5,483 nucleotides of DNA. It comes from Patescibacteria group bacterium (GTDB lineage: Bacteria; Patescibacteriota; Microgenomatia; UBA1400; MFAQ01). Where the stretch lies: the NCBI GenBank assembly GCA_018817845.1, contig JAHITH010000014.1, positions 1 to 5,483 of the forward strand. Direction: 5' to 3'. The notes under the pieces are model-generated. The model did no database searches. It was not told the origin of the DNA and saw only the letters and a list, made by a program, of their open reading frames with translations. Shown in pieces: positions 1 through 5,359 of the stretch (position 1 is its first letter; the number at the start of each line of letters is the position of its first letter). Position numbers and translations under genes: made by a program.

Positions 1-915
1 GCCTTAATTATTTTAACCCGACCCACCCTAGCCCCAGCCGTGCTGTTACTGCTAATTTTTAAAAAACTAAAGCTATCAAGGTATTTGATAGCTGGTTTTT
101 TGACCCCCTTATTACTCACCCTGACTTACCTGATTTATCATCAACTGCTTCCAGATTTCATATATCTATTTTTCAGTTTTAACACTACTTATTACTCTGC
201 CTTAGCCGGAAAACTACCAAGCCTAAGACAAATTGCTCTTGTTGGCTTAGTTACCATTCCAGCTCTCGTGTCGCTAGTCAGGGGTAAAAAATATTTATCC
301 ATTTTAATTATCCTCACCTTATTTTTACCAGCCTGGCCAAGATTCGAGCTAACCCACCTTCAGCCCGCTATCGCCCTTACTCTCTTCTTCTGGGTAACAA
401 ATAAGTCTCTCCGTCATTCCCGTTTCCCCCTCCGTCATTCCCGTTTCCCCCTCCGTCATTCCCGCGCAGGCGGGAATCTATACAAATGGATCCCGCATCA
501 AGTGCGGGATGACAAGAAGCTGTTGTTAATCTTCTTGATATTTTTATCCATCAGAAAAATCACCACCGCCAACTACGGCAATTTTTATTTAAACCCCGAA
601 ACACAAGAAGTAAGCAGTTTCATTAAGACTCAAGAAGAAAATCAGCTATTTGTTCTTGGTGGATCAGACTTAATTTACCCATTGTCCAACAAAACCCCAG
701 CAGGGGACTACTACCTACCATCCCTGCCTTGGTACTATGCAAACCCAGACTTTGTTTTAAGACAAATAGATGCCTTAAACCATAATCCAAACGCCTTAGT
801 AGTCATAAACACCCCGGTCACCAGCTTCGCACAACCAGTTTATCAGCATATTCTTGATCAATACACTAAAATACACACAGTTAGCTCTTATCAAATATAT
901 AAAATCAAACCATGA
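1..915 (+). CDS. C-terminal part of a polytopic membrane protein, probably a GT-C/family 39-like glycosyltransferase (5' truncated)
   Basis: The frame is open from base 1, so the gene begins upstream; the GTG at 40 is only an internal codon. 304 residues are visible. About six hydrophobic segments can be seen (near residues 2-21, 29-50, 78-96, 98-115, 120-133 and 174-185), then a soluble tail of roughly 115 residues. The 'PRFELTHLQPAIAL' stretch between helices and the tail with 'YYLPSLPWYYANPD' resemble C-terminal halves of lipid-linked-sugar (GT-C, PMT/ArnT-like) transferases. The catalytic N-terminal loop of that family is off the window, so the class is inferred. Residues about 137-171 come from a palindromic repeat inserted in frame in the loop before the last helix. 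The stop overlaps the next start (ATGA at 912-915), implying coupled translation with the following glycosyltransferase. It could instead be an O-antigen-ligase-like or other glycan membrane protein. Confidence 0.6.
   Translation, partial: ALIILTRPTLAPAVLLLLIFKKLKLSRYLIAGFLTPLLLTLTYLIYHQLLPDFIYLFFSFNTTYYSALAGKLPSLRQIALVGLVTIPALVSLVRGKKYLSILIILTLFLPAWPRFELTHLQPAIALTLFFWVTNKSLRHSRFPLRHSRFPLRHSRAGGNLYKWIPHQVRDDKKLLLIFLIFLSIRKITTANYGNFYLNPETQEVSSFIKTQEENQLFVLGGSDLIYPLSNKTPAGDYYLPSLPWYYANPDFVLRQIDALNHNPNALVVINTPVTSFAQPVYQHILDQYTKIHTVSSYQIYKIKP
409..464 (+). repeat. 21-bp tandem repeat, 2.7 copies, in frame
   Basis: CTCCGTCATTCCCGTTTCCCC occurs at 409-429 and again, identically, at 430-450. The first 14 bases recur at 451-464, where the sequence runs into the palindromic element. 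The unit is seven codons (LRHSRFP), so expansion keeps the reading frame. It is a partial duplication of the left end of the adjacent palindromic repeat, and exact identity of the copies suggests a recent event. Confidence 0.9.
455..513 (+). repeat. Palindromic interspersed repeat of the 'RHSRAGGNL' type inside a coding region
   Basis: Two hairpins lie side by side. ATTCCCGC (458-465) pairs with GCGGGAAT (470-477) around a 4-base loop, and ATCCCGCA (490-497) pairs with TGCGGGAT (503-510) around a 5-base loop. The outer ends GTCAT (455-459) and ATGAC (509-513) also pair. Translated in the host frame it gives RHSRAGGNL, a short spacer, then PHQVRDD, the familiar translation of a dispersed palindromic repeat seen in many bacterial genomes. 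The element is 59 bases long and, with the tandem copies before it, leaves the frame open. It is GC-rich compared with its surroundings. Confidence 0.85.
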
Positions 916-2009
916 AGGTAGCCATAGACATCTCCCAAAGTATTTACGGCACAGGCGTATCTGTTTATACTCTAAATCTAGTCTCAAACTTAATTAATGA
1001 ATTTCCAAACGATGAATTTATTTTATTCGGTGGCTCACTTAGGCGCAAAAAGGAGTTAATCAGGATCGCCAAAAGACTTAAGGCCAAATCGGTCATTTTC
1101 CCGTTCCCCCCCAGACTAATGGACTTCATTTGGAATTCTTTGCATATATTGCCAGTAGAACGCCTAATTGGACATGTTGATCTAATTCACACCTCAGACT
1201 GGACAGAACCACCGTCTTCGATTCCCAAAATAACCACCGTTCACGATTTGGTTCCTTTTAAATTTCCTCATACTTCCCACCAGTCAATTAGAAACGCCCA
1301 TAAAAAACGTTTAAGCTGGATTGCCAAAGAATCTAAAGCCATTATTGCGGTCAGCCAATCTACCAAAAAAGATCTTGTTAGTGTTTTAAAAATTCCAGAA
1401 GACAAAATCACCGTAATATACGAAGCGGCCGAAAATCTTTTTACACCCCAGCCGCCAACAATTATTAATGCTATTAAACGGAGATATAAACTAGATTCAG
1501 ACTACATTTTTTCTCTTTCTACCCTGGAGCCCAGAAAAAACCAATCGGGTTTAATTAAGGCCTTTAATTTAGTAAAGAAAACTTACCCAGACCTCAAACT
1601 TGTTATTGGTGGTCGCTCTGGTTGGGGAGAAGAGCTAGAAAAGCAAAAGGGAGTAATTTTTCCGGGCTTTATTCCCAACGCCGATCTTCCTTCTCTTTAC
1701 TCGGGCTGTCTAGTTTATGCCTTACCCAGCTTTTACGAAGGCTTTTCTCTTTCCCAACTTCAAGCCATGTCCTGCGGTGCTCCGGTAGTCACATCAAATG
1801 TTTCCAGCATGCCAGAGGTGGTTGGCAAAGCTGGCATTTTAGTTGACCCAAAAAGTGTAGACTCCATCGCCACTGGTATAATAAAGGCAATTAAAAATAG
1901 AGCAACTTTAGGTGAAAAAGGTTTAGAAAGATCTAAAGAATTTAGTTGGCAAAAAACAGCCAAAGAAACTCACGACCTCTATGAAAAAATATTATCAAGA
2001 AAATACTAA
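912..2009 (+). CDS. Glycosyltransferase family 4 (GT-B fold), first of a tandem pair; EX7E motif is EX7Q
   Basis: A 365-residue retaining GT-B enzyme, expected to move a sugar from a nucleotide-sugar donor onto a lipid-linked or glycan acceptor at the inner membrane face. The N-terminal acceptor domain opens with a beta strand and glycine loop (GTGVSVYTLNL, from about residue 13) and carries 'VHDL' at 110-113. The linker 'IIAVSQSTKKDL' leads to the donor domain with 'TLEPRKN' at 204-210, 'LVIGGRSGWG' and 'EGFSLSQLQAMSCGAPVV' from E276. In GT4 enzymes a second glutamate normally lies eight residues after the first; here it is Q284. The C-terminal 'FSWQKTAKE' helix is typical, so the protein is full length. 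The ATG overlaps the upstream stop (ATGA) and no Shine-Dalgarno site is visible, consistent with coupling. Sugar specificity cannot be read from sequence. Confidence 0.92.
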   Translation: MKVAIDISQSIYGTGVSVYTLNLVSNLINEFPNDEFILFGGSLRRKKELIRIAKRLKAKSVIFPFPPRLMDFIWNSLHILPVERLIGHVDLIHTSDWTEPPSSIPKITTVHDLVPFKFPHTSHQSIRNAHKKRLSWIAKESKAIIAVSQSTKKDLVSVLKIPEDKITVIYEAAENLFTPQPPTIINAIKRRYKLDSDYIFSLSTLEPRKNQSGLIKAFNLVKKTYPDLKLVIGGRSGWGEELEKQKGVIFPGFIPNADLPSLYSGCLVYALPSFYEGFSLSQLQAMSCGAPVVTSNVSSMPEVVGKAGILVDPKSVDSIATGIIKAIKNRATLGEKGLERSKEFSWQKTAKETHDLYEKILSRKY

Positions 2010-2013
2010 CTCT

Positions 2014-2041
2014 CCGTCATTCCGCACTTGATGCGGAATCC
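2014..2041 (+). repeat. Short hairpin repeat between the two GT4 genes, related to the element at 455-513
   Basis: ATTCCGCA (2019-2026) and TGCGGAAT (2032-2039) form an 8-bp stem around a 5-base loop. The lead-in CTCTCCGTCATTCC at 2010-2023 matches that of the coding-region repeat at 408-421, so this is a shorter (half) member of the same family. It occupies most of the 41-base gap between the stop at 2007-2009 and the start at 2051, and it leaves no Shine-Dalgarno site. No T-run follows, so it is unlikely to be an intrinsic terminator. It could protect mRNA ends or affect coupling of the two genes. Confidence 0.8.
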
Positions 2042-2050
2042 ATATAAATT

Positions 2051-3169
2051 ATGACCATAGGCATAGACATTAACGAGGCCAATATTTCCCAACGCGTAGG
2101 TGTAAATCAAATCGCTTTTGCCACCTTTTCAAACATGGTTAAGCACCTTGATCCCTTAGATAACATTATTGCTTTAGGCAAGCAGGGTCCACTACCAGAC
2201 ATGCCGGAACCGTCAGACAATCTTATCTACGATATTTTTGGCCCTAAAAAATTCTGGGTACTAACTGGTCTTACCAAAAGACTTTTGTTCGGTAAACCAA
2301 AAATTGACGTATTGTTTTCCCCCAGTCATTACACACCCCTACTTTCTCGTGTTCCTAGCGTGGTTTACATAATGGATCTCTCTTTTGAAAGATTTGGCAC
2401 AGATTACTTCACCGACACAGACTTAAGTCAATTACAAAAATGGACACCCCTGTCAATAAAGAAAGCTAAAACGGTTCTCACCATATCAAAGTTTTCAAAA
2501 AATGAAATAGTTAAGATTTACCAAGTCCCAGAAGAAAAAATCAAGGTAGTTTACCCCGGTTTTAACAAAGATTTATTTCATGGCAAAATACCTTTAACCA
2601 AGCAAAACCAAATAAAGCGTAAGTATAAAATTGGTGGTAGTTACCTGCTATACGTTGGTACACTACAACCAAGAAAAAATCTAATCCGTTTAATAAAAGC
2701 TTTCTCTCAACTTAATCGACCCAGATTAAAACTAGTAATCGGTGGTAAAAGAGGTTGGTTCTATGAGCAAATATATGATCAAGTAAAAGACTTGAAAATA
2801 GAAGATAAGGTAATATTTGCAGGTTACATACCAGACGAAGACTTACCTGGATTGATAAAATCAAGCCGTGCCTACGTTTTACCCAGTTTGTACGAGGGTT
2901 TTGGTATGCCACCAGTAGAGGCTCAAGCCGTTGGTGTGCCAGTTGTTGTTTCCAAAACAAGCTCACTTCCAGAGGTGGTGGGGGACTCGGGTATTTACAT
3001 AAACGACCCCCGCTCGGTTGCAAGCATCAAAGACGCTATCGAAACAGCCTTAAACCTTCCTCAAGAAAAACGAGCCGAAATCATAGCCCAAGGCAAAGAA
3101 AACGCCAAGCGATTCAATTGGGAACAAACTTCAAAACAAATTCTCAAAATCCTCAAACAGATAGCATAA
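2051..3169 (+). CDS. Glycosyltransferase family 4 (GT-B fold), second of the tandem pair
   Basis: A 372-residue GT4 enzyme and probable paralogue of the preceding gene: 'TLQPRKN' sits at residues 204-210, exactly where the first enzyme has 'TLEPRKN'. It has the N-terminal acceptor domain (MTIGIDINEAN..., GVNQIAFATFSNM), the linker 'TVLTISKFSKNEIV', 'LVIGGKRGWFYEQ', and a complete EX7E motif (E282 and E290 in 'YEGFGMPPVEA'). The usual His-Asp pair of the acceptor domain ('VHDL' in the first enzyme) is 'IMDL' here, with Met108. The C-terminal 'FNWEQTSKQIL' helix closes the fold. ATG 2051 follows a repeat hairpin and has no Shine-Dalgarno site, yet the start agrees with the expected first beta strand. 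It most likely adds the next sugar in the same glycan. Donor and acceptor are unknown. Confidence 0.92.
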   Translation: MTIGIDINEANISQRVGVNQIAFATFSNMVKHLDPLDNIIALGKQGPLPDMPEPSDNLIYDIFGPKKFWVLTGLTKRLLFGKPKIDVLFSPSHYTPLLSRVPSVVYIMDLSFERFGTDYFTDTDLSQLQKWTPLSIKKAKTVLTISKFSKNEIVKIYQVPEEKIKVVYPGFNKDLFHGKIPLTKQNQIKRKYKIGGSYLLYVGTLQPRKNLIRLIKAFSQLNRPRLKLVIGGKRGWFYEQIYDQVKDLKIEDKVIFAGYIPDEDLPGLIKSSRAYVLPSLYEGFGMPPVEAQAVGVPVVVSKTSSLPEVVGDSGIYINDPRSVASIKDAIETALNLPQEKRAEIIAQGKENAKRFNWEQTSKQILKILKQIA

Positions 3170-3171
3170 TT

Positions 3172-3180
3172 TGGTAAAAT
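3172..3180 (+). promoter_or_regulatory. Extended -10 promoter for the toxin-antitoxin unit, leaderless geometry
   Basis: TGG followed by TAAAAT (-10 at 3175-3180) lies just past the stop of the second GT4 gene. Six bases separate the -10 from ATG 3187, so transcription should start at or next to the A of the start codon. The -35 region (CTCAAA, 3152-3157) is poor, and the TG extension may compensate. The same spacing is seen at 5345-5353. No transcript data support it. Confidence 0.6.
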
Positions 3181-3186
3181 ACACCT

Positions 3187-3387
3187 ATGTACAACTGGTC
3201 CGTAGATCTAAAGCATTTAAAAAAATACCCTAAGAAATTTAAAATTTGGAAACTTGAGCAACTAATAAACTTTGGTTTAGGAAAAGAAAAAATTAACAAA
3301 CAAGATCTAAAAAAATACTTTAAATACTTAAAAATTGACCCCCAAAAAAAGGAATATTTAAGCACATTTTTACCCCCAAGCAAATGA
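3187..3387 (+). CDS. Small helical protein, putative antitoxin of the AbiEii-type pair (DUF6922-like)
   Basis: A 66-residue basic protein that starts 'MYNWSVDLKHL' and contains 'IWKLEQLINFGLG', 'LKKYFKYLKID' and an end rich in F, L and P. The order W-x-V-D, then I...L..LI.FGL, then L..Y...L.ID resembles small proteins (DUF6922 type, from memory) encoded directly before AbiEii/MenT-like nucleotidyltransferases. The role is inferred from that resemblance and from its position: its stop overlaps the toxin start by four bases (3384-3387), an antitoxin-first order with coupled translation. It lacks the HTH expected of a classic AbiEi repressor, so it may neutralise by direct binding or be only an accessory protein. 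The ATG lies six bases after a -10 box, supporting a leaderless start. Confidence 0.7.
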   Translation: MYNWSVDLKHLKKYPKKFKIWKLEQLINFGLGKEKINKQDLKKYFKYLKIDPQKKEYLSTFLPPSK

Positions 3388-4043
3388 CGAAGTCCATCCT
3401 ATCAGACACCCAGAATAAATTTCTAGCCAATTTTGGCAAAAGTAAACTGGCCAATAGTTTTTATCTTTCTGGGGGTACGGCCTTGGCAGAGTTTTATATC
3501 CCTTACAGGTACTCAGAAGACCTAGACTTCTTTTCAGAAAATGAGTTCGAAGTCTCACAAATCTTGGTTTATTTAAAATCAATAAAAAAGAGCTTAGGGT
3601 ATAAAAATATAGATTTCAACACAAGTTTTAACAGAAACATATTCCATTTATTATTTCCAAAAGAAACACTAAAATTAGAATTTACTTACTATCCATTTCC
3701 ACAAATAGAGAAACCAATCATCAGAAAAGGTTTCATGGTAGATAGTTCCATAGACATTGCCACCAATAAGATTTTTACAATATACCAAAATCCACGCAGT
3801 AGAGACTTTATTGATTTATATATGATCCATGAAAAATTTGGCTATTCAATAAAAGATCTAATAAGTAAGGCAAAAGCCAAGTTCGACTGGCACGTAGATC
3901 CAATCAAATTAGGCTCACAGTTTCAGTTAGTCAAGAAAGTCAAAGACTACCCAAGATTAATAACTAAAGTAAAAGATCAAGATTGGCAAAACTTCTTTCT
4001 TAAAGAGGCCAACAAACTTCAAAAAAACATCTTCAAAAAATAG
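3384..4043 (+). CDS. AbiEii/AbiGii (MenT-like) nucleotidyltransferase toxin
   Basis: A 219-residue member of the AbiEii/AbiGii nucleotidyltransferase toxin family. Relatives transfer nucleotides to RNA, with tRNA acceptor ends shown for MenT enzymes. Motif 1 is clear: 'SGGTALA' (G30, G31) followed by 'RYSEDLDFF' with R42, S44, and metal-binding D46 and D48 of the DNA polymerase beta-like fold. 'LKLEF' (K97, E99) fits motif 2. 'DIATNKI' (D124, K129) and 'RSRDFIDLY' (R140, D141, D144) fit the later conserved block. All expected catalytic residues appear present, so it is likely active. The length is short but complete for the family. Its start overlaps the putative antitoxin by ATGA. The pair may act as a defence or stabilisation module. 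Substrate RNA and trigger are unknown. Confidence 0.87.
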   Translation: MTKSILSDTQNKFLANFGKSKLANSFYLSGGTALAEFYIPYRYSEDLDFFSENEFEVSQILVYLKSIKKSLGYKNIDFNTSFNRNIFHLLFPKETLKLEFTYYPFPQIEKPIIRKGFMVDSSIDIATNKIFTIYQNPRSRDFIDLYMIHEKFGYSIKDLISKAKAKFDWHVDPIKLGSQFQLVKKVKDYPRLITKVKDQDWQNFFLKEANKLQKNIFKK

Positions 4044-4045
4044 TT

Positions 4046-4369
4046 GTGAAAAATAAATGTTCCCAGTGTGGTATCTGTTGCAGGTTGTTTCTTGTGAATC
4101 TCACTCAAGATGAATATTACTCTGGCGGGTATAAAACTCAATTCAGTAATTTAGCCCCATTTAAAAATTTTAAGAAAGCAGTTTCCTGCGGTGCCGCCAC
4201 CTTAAAGCAGAAAAAAGACGGCAGCTGTATCTACCTTAAAAATAACCGTTGCTTAATTCACAAGATCAGACCAAAAGCCTGTCGAGCCTTTTACTGCTCC
4301 TCTAAAGCAAAAAAATACCAATCCATGATCACCCAGATAAACACCTACAAAAAACGAGAAAAAATCTAA
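4046..4369 (+). CDS. YkgJ-family cysteine-cluster protein
   Basis: A 107-residue soluble protein with nine cysteines. They form CxxCGxCC at residues 5-12, then C48, C61, C69, C79 and C84 in 'GSCIYLKNNRCLIHKIRPKACRAFYC'. This pattern is that of the YkgJ family (CxxCxxCC), predicted to bind zinc or an iron-sulphur cluster; the biochemical role of the family is not settled. The start is GTG at 4046, two bases after the toxin stop. No in-frame ATG lies close by, and the CxxC motif would be lost with a later start. TTG at 4044 is out of frame. The tight spacing puts it in the toxin-antitoxin transcript, so it may be a third component or merely a passenger. No terminator follows: the opposing gene ends four bases beyond its stop. 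Confidence 0.85.
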   Translation: MKNKCSQCGICCRLFLVNLTQDEYYSGGYKTQFSNLAPFKNFKKAVSCGAATLKQKKDGSCIYLKNNRCLIHKIRPKACRAFYCSSKAKKYQSMITQINTYKKREKI

Positions 4370-4373
4370 CCTA

Positions 4374-4514
4374 TTATTCCTCCCAAGAATCAACCTCTAA
4401 ACCGAACATTCCTTCAAGCATATCTTTTACATTCATGGCTATTACGGGATTATTGTCTTTTCTGGCGGCGTCCATAATACCATTAAACAGCATTCGTATT
4501 TCGTGTTGTCTCAT
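4374..4514 (-). CDS. 46-residue acidic small protein, unknown, coupled to the 71-residue gene
   Basis: Reading leftwards, ATG at 4514-4512 shares bases with the TGA of the preceding gene (ATGA), and the frame runs to TAA at 4376-4374. The product begins MRQHEIRMLFNGIMDAAR and ends with an acidic EVDSWEE tail. I count nine acidic and five basic residues. The first part looks helical and amphipathic ('IRMLFNGIMDAARK', 'IAMNVKDMLEGMFGLEVD'). No family is recognised. The four-base overlap and an intact frame in a gap otherwise without genes argue that it is real. A GGAAG eight bases before the ATG could serve as a weak ribosome-binding site. It ends four bases from the opposing cysteine-cluster gene. 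Confidence 0.62.
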   Translation of the reverse strand: MRQHEIRMLFNGIMDAARKDNNPVIAMNVKDMLEGMFGLEVDSWEE

Positions 4515-4726
4515 TTCAGCGTCTTCCGACACTCCTCCATCATTAATGTAAACACAGTTTCGTTGAACTCTACTCCTAAATCTTCAAGTTTTTGACCCAA
4601 CCCCTCCAGGTCTCCGTTTAGCTCAACGTATATTTGTTCACCATCAGCCAACAAGTTTGAATCAACCTCTGTTCTTTCGAAAGCAGTATTCGTTTGAATC
4701 CCTTCACTACCATTTTTTGTTTCCAT
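4511..4726 (-). CDS. 71-residue acidic small protein, unknown, first gene of a leftward pair
   Basis: The frame could open at a TTG at 4753, but ATG 4726 is preferred because it lies seven bases after a perfect TATAAT on this strand, giving a leaderless mRNA. The 71-residue product begins METKNGSEGIQ and is strongly acidic: I count 16 Asp/Glu against 6 Lys/Arg. A polar, probably disordered first third precedes a more structured 'EQIYVELNGDLEGLGQKLEDLGVEF', followed by a short helix. No family, signal peptide or membrane segment is seen. It shares ATGA with the downstream 46-residue gene, forming a two-gene unit divergent from a TrpR-like regulator. An acidic partner protein, anti-regulator or antitoxin are possibilities, all speculative. 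Confidence 0.65.
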   Translation of the reverse strand: METKNGSEGIQTNTAFERTEVDSNLLADGEQIYVELNGDLEGLGQKLEDLGVEFNETVFTLMMEECRKTLK

Positions 4727-4733
4727 ATTTTCT

Positions 4734-4763
4734 ATTATAACCCACTTTCTCAATGTGGTTCAA
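4734..4763 (-). promoter_or_regulatory. Leftward promoter, TTGAAC-18-TATAAT, leaderless geometry
   Basis: On the minus strand TTGAAC (4763-4758) is followed after 18 bases by a consensus TATAAT (4739-4734), and seven bases later by ATG 4726. It is the best sigma-70-type promoter in the window. The 26-bp palindrome begins eight bases beyond its -35 box, so a bound regulator would sit just upstream rather than on this promoter. Confidence 0.7.
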
Positions 4764-4771
4764 CTCTCTGC

Positions 4772-4797
4772 ATTCCGATGGTTCGAACCATCGGAAT
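4772..4797. promoter_or_regulatory. Perfect 26-bp palindrome, probable operator of the TrpR-like regulator
   Basis: ATTCCGATGGTTC is followed immediately by its exact reverse complement, centred on TTCGAA with no spacer. It lies between two divergent leaderless promoters and covers the -35 position of the rightward one (the -10 starts at 4805), so binding should block transcription of the regulator gene. A 20-base copy lies at 5279-5298. Symmetry and position fit a dimeric HTH protein. It does not match the E. coli TrpR operator core (CTAG half-sites). Confidence 0.75.
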
Positions 4798-4804
4798 ATT
4801 ACGC

Positions 4805-4810
4805 TATACT
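4805..4810 (+). promoter_or_regulatory. -10 box (TATACT) of the TrpR-like gene, leaderless geometry
   Basis: TATACT lies eight bases beyond the palindrome and seven bases before ATG 4818, which fixes the likely start codon. A -35 box would fall at about 4782-4787, the centre of the palindrome (TTCGAA), and is poor. Repression by occlusion is the expected mode. Confidence 0.6.
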
Positions 4811-4817
4811 AGATATC

Positions 4818-5264
4818 ATGCCCCAGGTTTCTAAATATACACCCCATCCATTTGTTCAAAAGAAAATAAAACAATTATTGGTAGACTGCATCTGCCACAG
4901 TAATGACACCGACACCACCAGTCAATTTCTCAATGATTTCTTAACCTCTACAGAGAAAATCGTATTAGGTAAAAGATTGGCGTTAGCTTTAATGCTGCTC
5001 AAAAATAGTTCAATAGAAGACATTATTGATGCTCTCAAGGTATCAAAAAGTACAATTTATAAAACCAAAGAGTGGTTAGAGATTGCTGGTGACGGGTATC
5101 GTAATGCTTTACAAAAAATAATAGATCAAGATAATAAAATGGAGAAGCAACACAAACGGGCTCTAGAAGAATATGATAGTTCTCCGTTGTGGCATATGAC
5201 AAATTGGAAGAACTTAAAAGCACGCCAGCGAAAAAAGATAAAAGACACAGAGATTCCATTTTAA
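4818..5264 (+). CDS. TrpR/YerC-like HTH transcriptional regulator
   Basis: A 148-residue cytoplasmic DNA-binding protein. An upstream in-frame GTG at 4755 would add 21 residues, but the palindrome and -10 box lie inside that extension, so ATG 4818 is chosen. Residues about 41-102 follow the Trp-repressor pattern: 'FLTSTEKIVLGKRLALALMLL' matches the helix before the HTH, and 'SIEDIIDALKVSKSTIYKTKEWL' (65-87) is the helix-turn-helix. R53 lies where TrpR has a tryptophan-contacting arginine, but other ligand residues are not evident, so tryptophan sensing cannot be assumed. A basic tail (105-148, ending ARQRKKIKDTEIPF) extends past the usual domain. The palindrome in its promoter implies autoregulation. 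Its targets may include the divergent small-protein pair and the gene at 5360. Confidence 0.82.
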   Translation: MPQVSKYTPHPFVQKKIKQLLVDCICHSNDTDTTSQFLNDFLTSTEKIVLGKRLALALMLLKNSSIEDIIDALKVSKSTIYKTKEWLEIAGDGYRNALQKIIDQDNKMEKQHKRALEEYDSSPLWHMTNWKNLKARQRKKIKDTEIPF

Positions 5265-5278
5265 ACACCTTCACGCCT

Positions 5279-5298
5279 ATTCCGATGGTTCGAACCAT
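5279..5298. promoter_or_regulatory. Second copy of the palindromic operator
   Basis: ATTCCGATGGTTCGAACCAT is identical to the first 20 bases of the palindrome at 4772. The inner 14 bases (5285-5298) are a perfect palindrome, while the right outer arm has diverged. It lies 15 bases after the regulator stop and about 50 bases before the next -10 box. The matching copies flank the regulator gene, their centres about 507 bases apart, so control of the next gene or looping is conceivable. Confidence 0.7.
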
Positions 5299-5344
5299 TG
5301 TACTATTGAGGTTGGCCATATTTGATTTTATTTGTTTTTTGTTT

Positions 5345-5353
5345 TGATACAAT
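5345..5353 (+). promoter_or_regulatory. Extended -10 promoter, leaderless geometry, for the gene at 5360
   Basis: TGA followed by TACAAT (5348-5353), then six bases, then ATG 5360: the same layout as at 3172-3180. No good -35 box is visible in the T-rich stretch upstream, and the TG extension may compensate. Confidence 0.6.
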
Positions 5354-5359
5354 CAAGGT

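Noticed and set aside
409..464. Short direct repeats as a CRISPR array
   Set aside because: The units are head-to-tail 21-bp copies without spacers and lie in frame inside a gene.
796..987. Minus-strand 63-codon frame at the junction of the membrane protein and first GT4
   Set aside because: It lies opposite two coupled genes and has no supporting promoter or homology.
2014..2041. Hairpin as a transcription terminator between the GT4 genes
   Set aside because: No T-run follows the stem and the next gene starts 9 bases later in the same direction.
2712..3023. Minus-strand 103-codon open frame inside the second GT4 gene
   Set aside because: It is antisense to a clear GT4 donor domain, low-complexity in translation and without promoter or start support.
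3370..3582. Minus-strand 70-codon frame at the toxin start
   Set aside because: It is antisense to the catalytic motif of the nucleotidyltransferase and shows no start signals.
4772..4797. GGTTCGAACC resembles a tRNA T-arm
   Set aside because: The symmetry leaves a 6-base rather than 7-base loop, and no acceptor, D-arm or anticodon arm can be folded around it; the perfect palindrome and promoter position fit an operator better.
5279..5340. Palindrome plus downstream T-rich stretch as an intrinsic terminator
   Set aside because: The inverted repeat has no loop and the T-rich run begins tens of bases away, so a terminator hairpin with adjacent U-tract is not formed.
5035..5352. Minus-strand 105-codon open frame across the TrpR-like gene
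   Set aside because: It overlaps the HTH region of a recognisable gene on the other strand and runs through the operator copy; its translation has no recognisable features.
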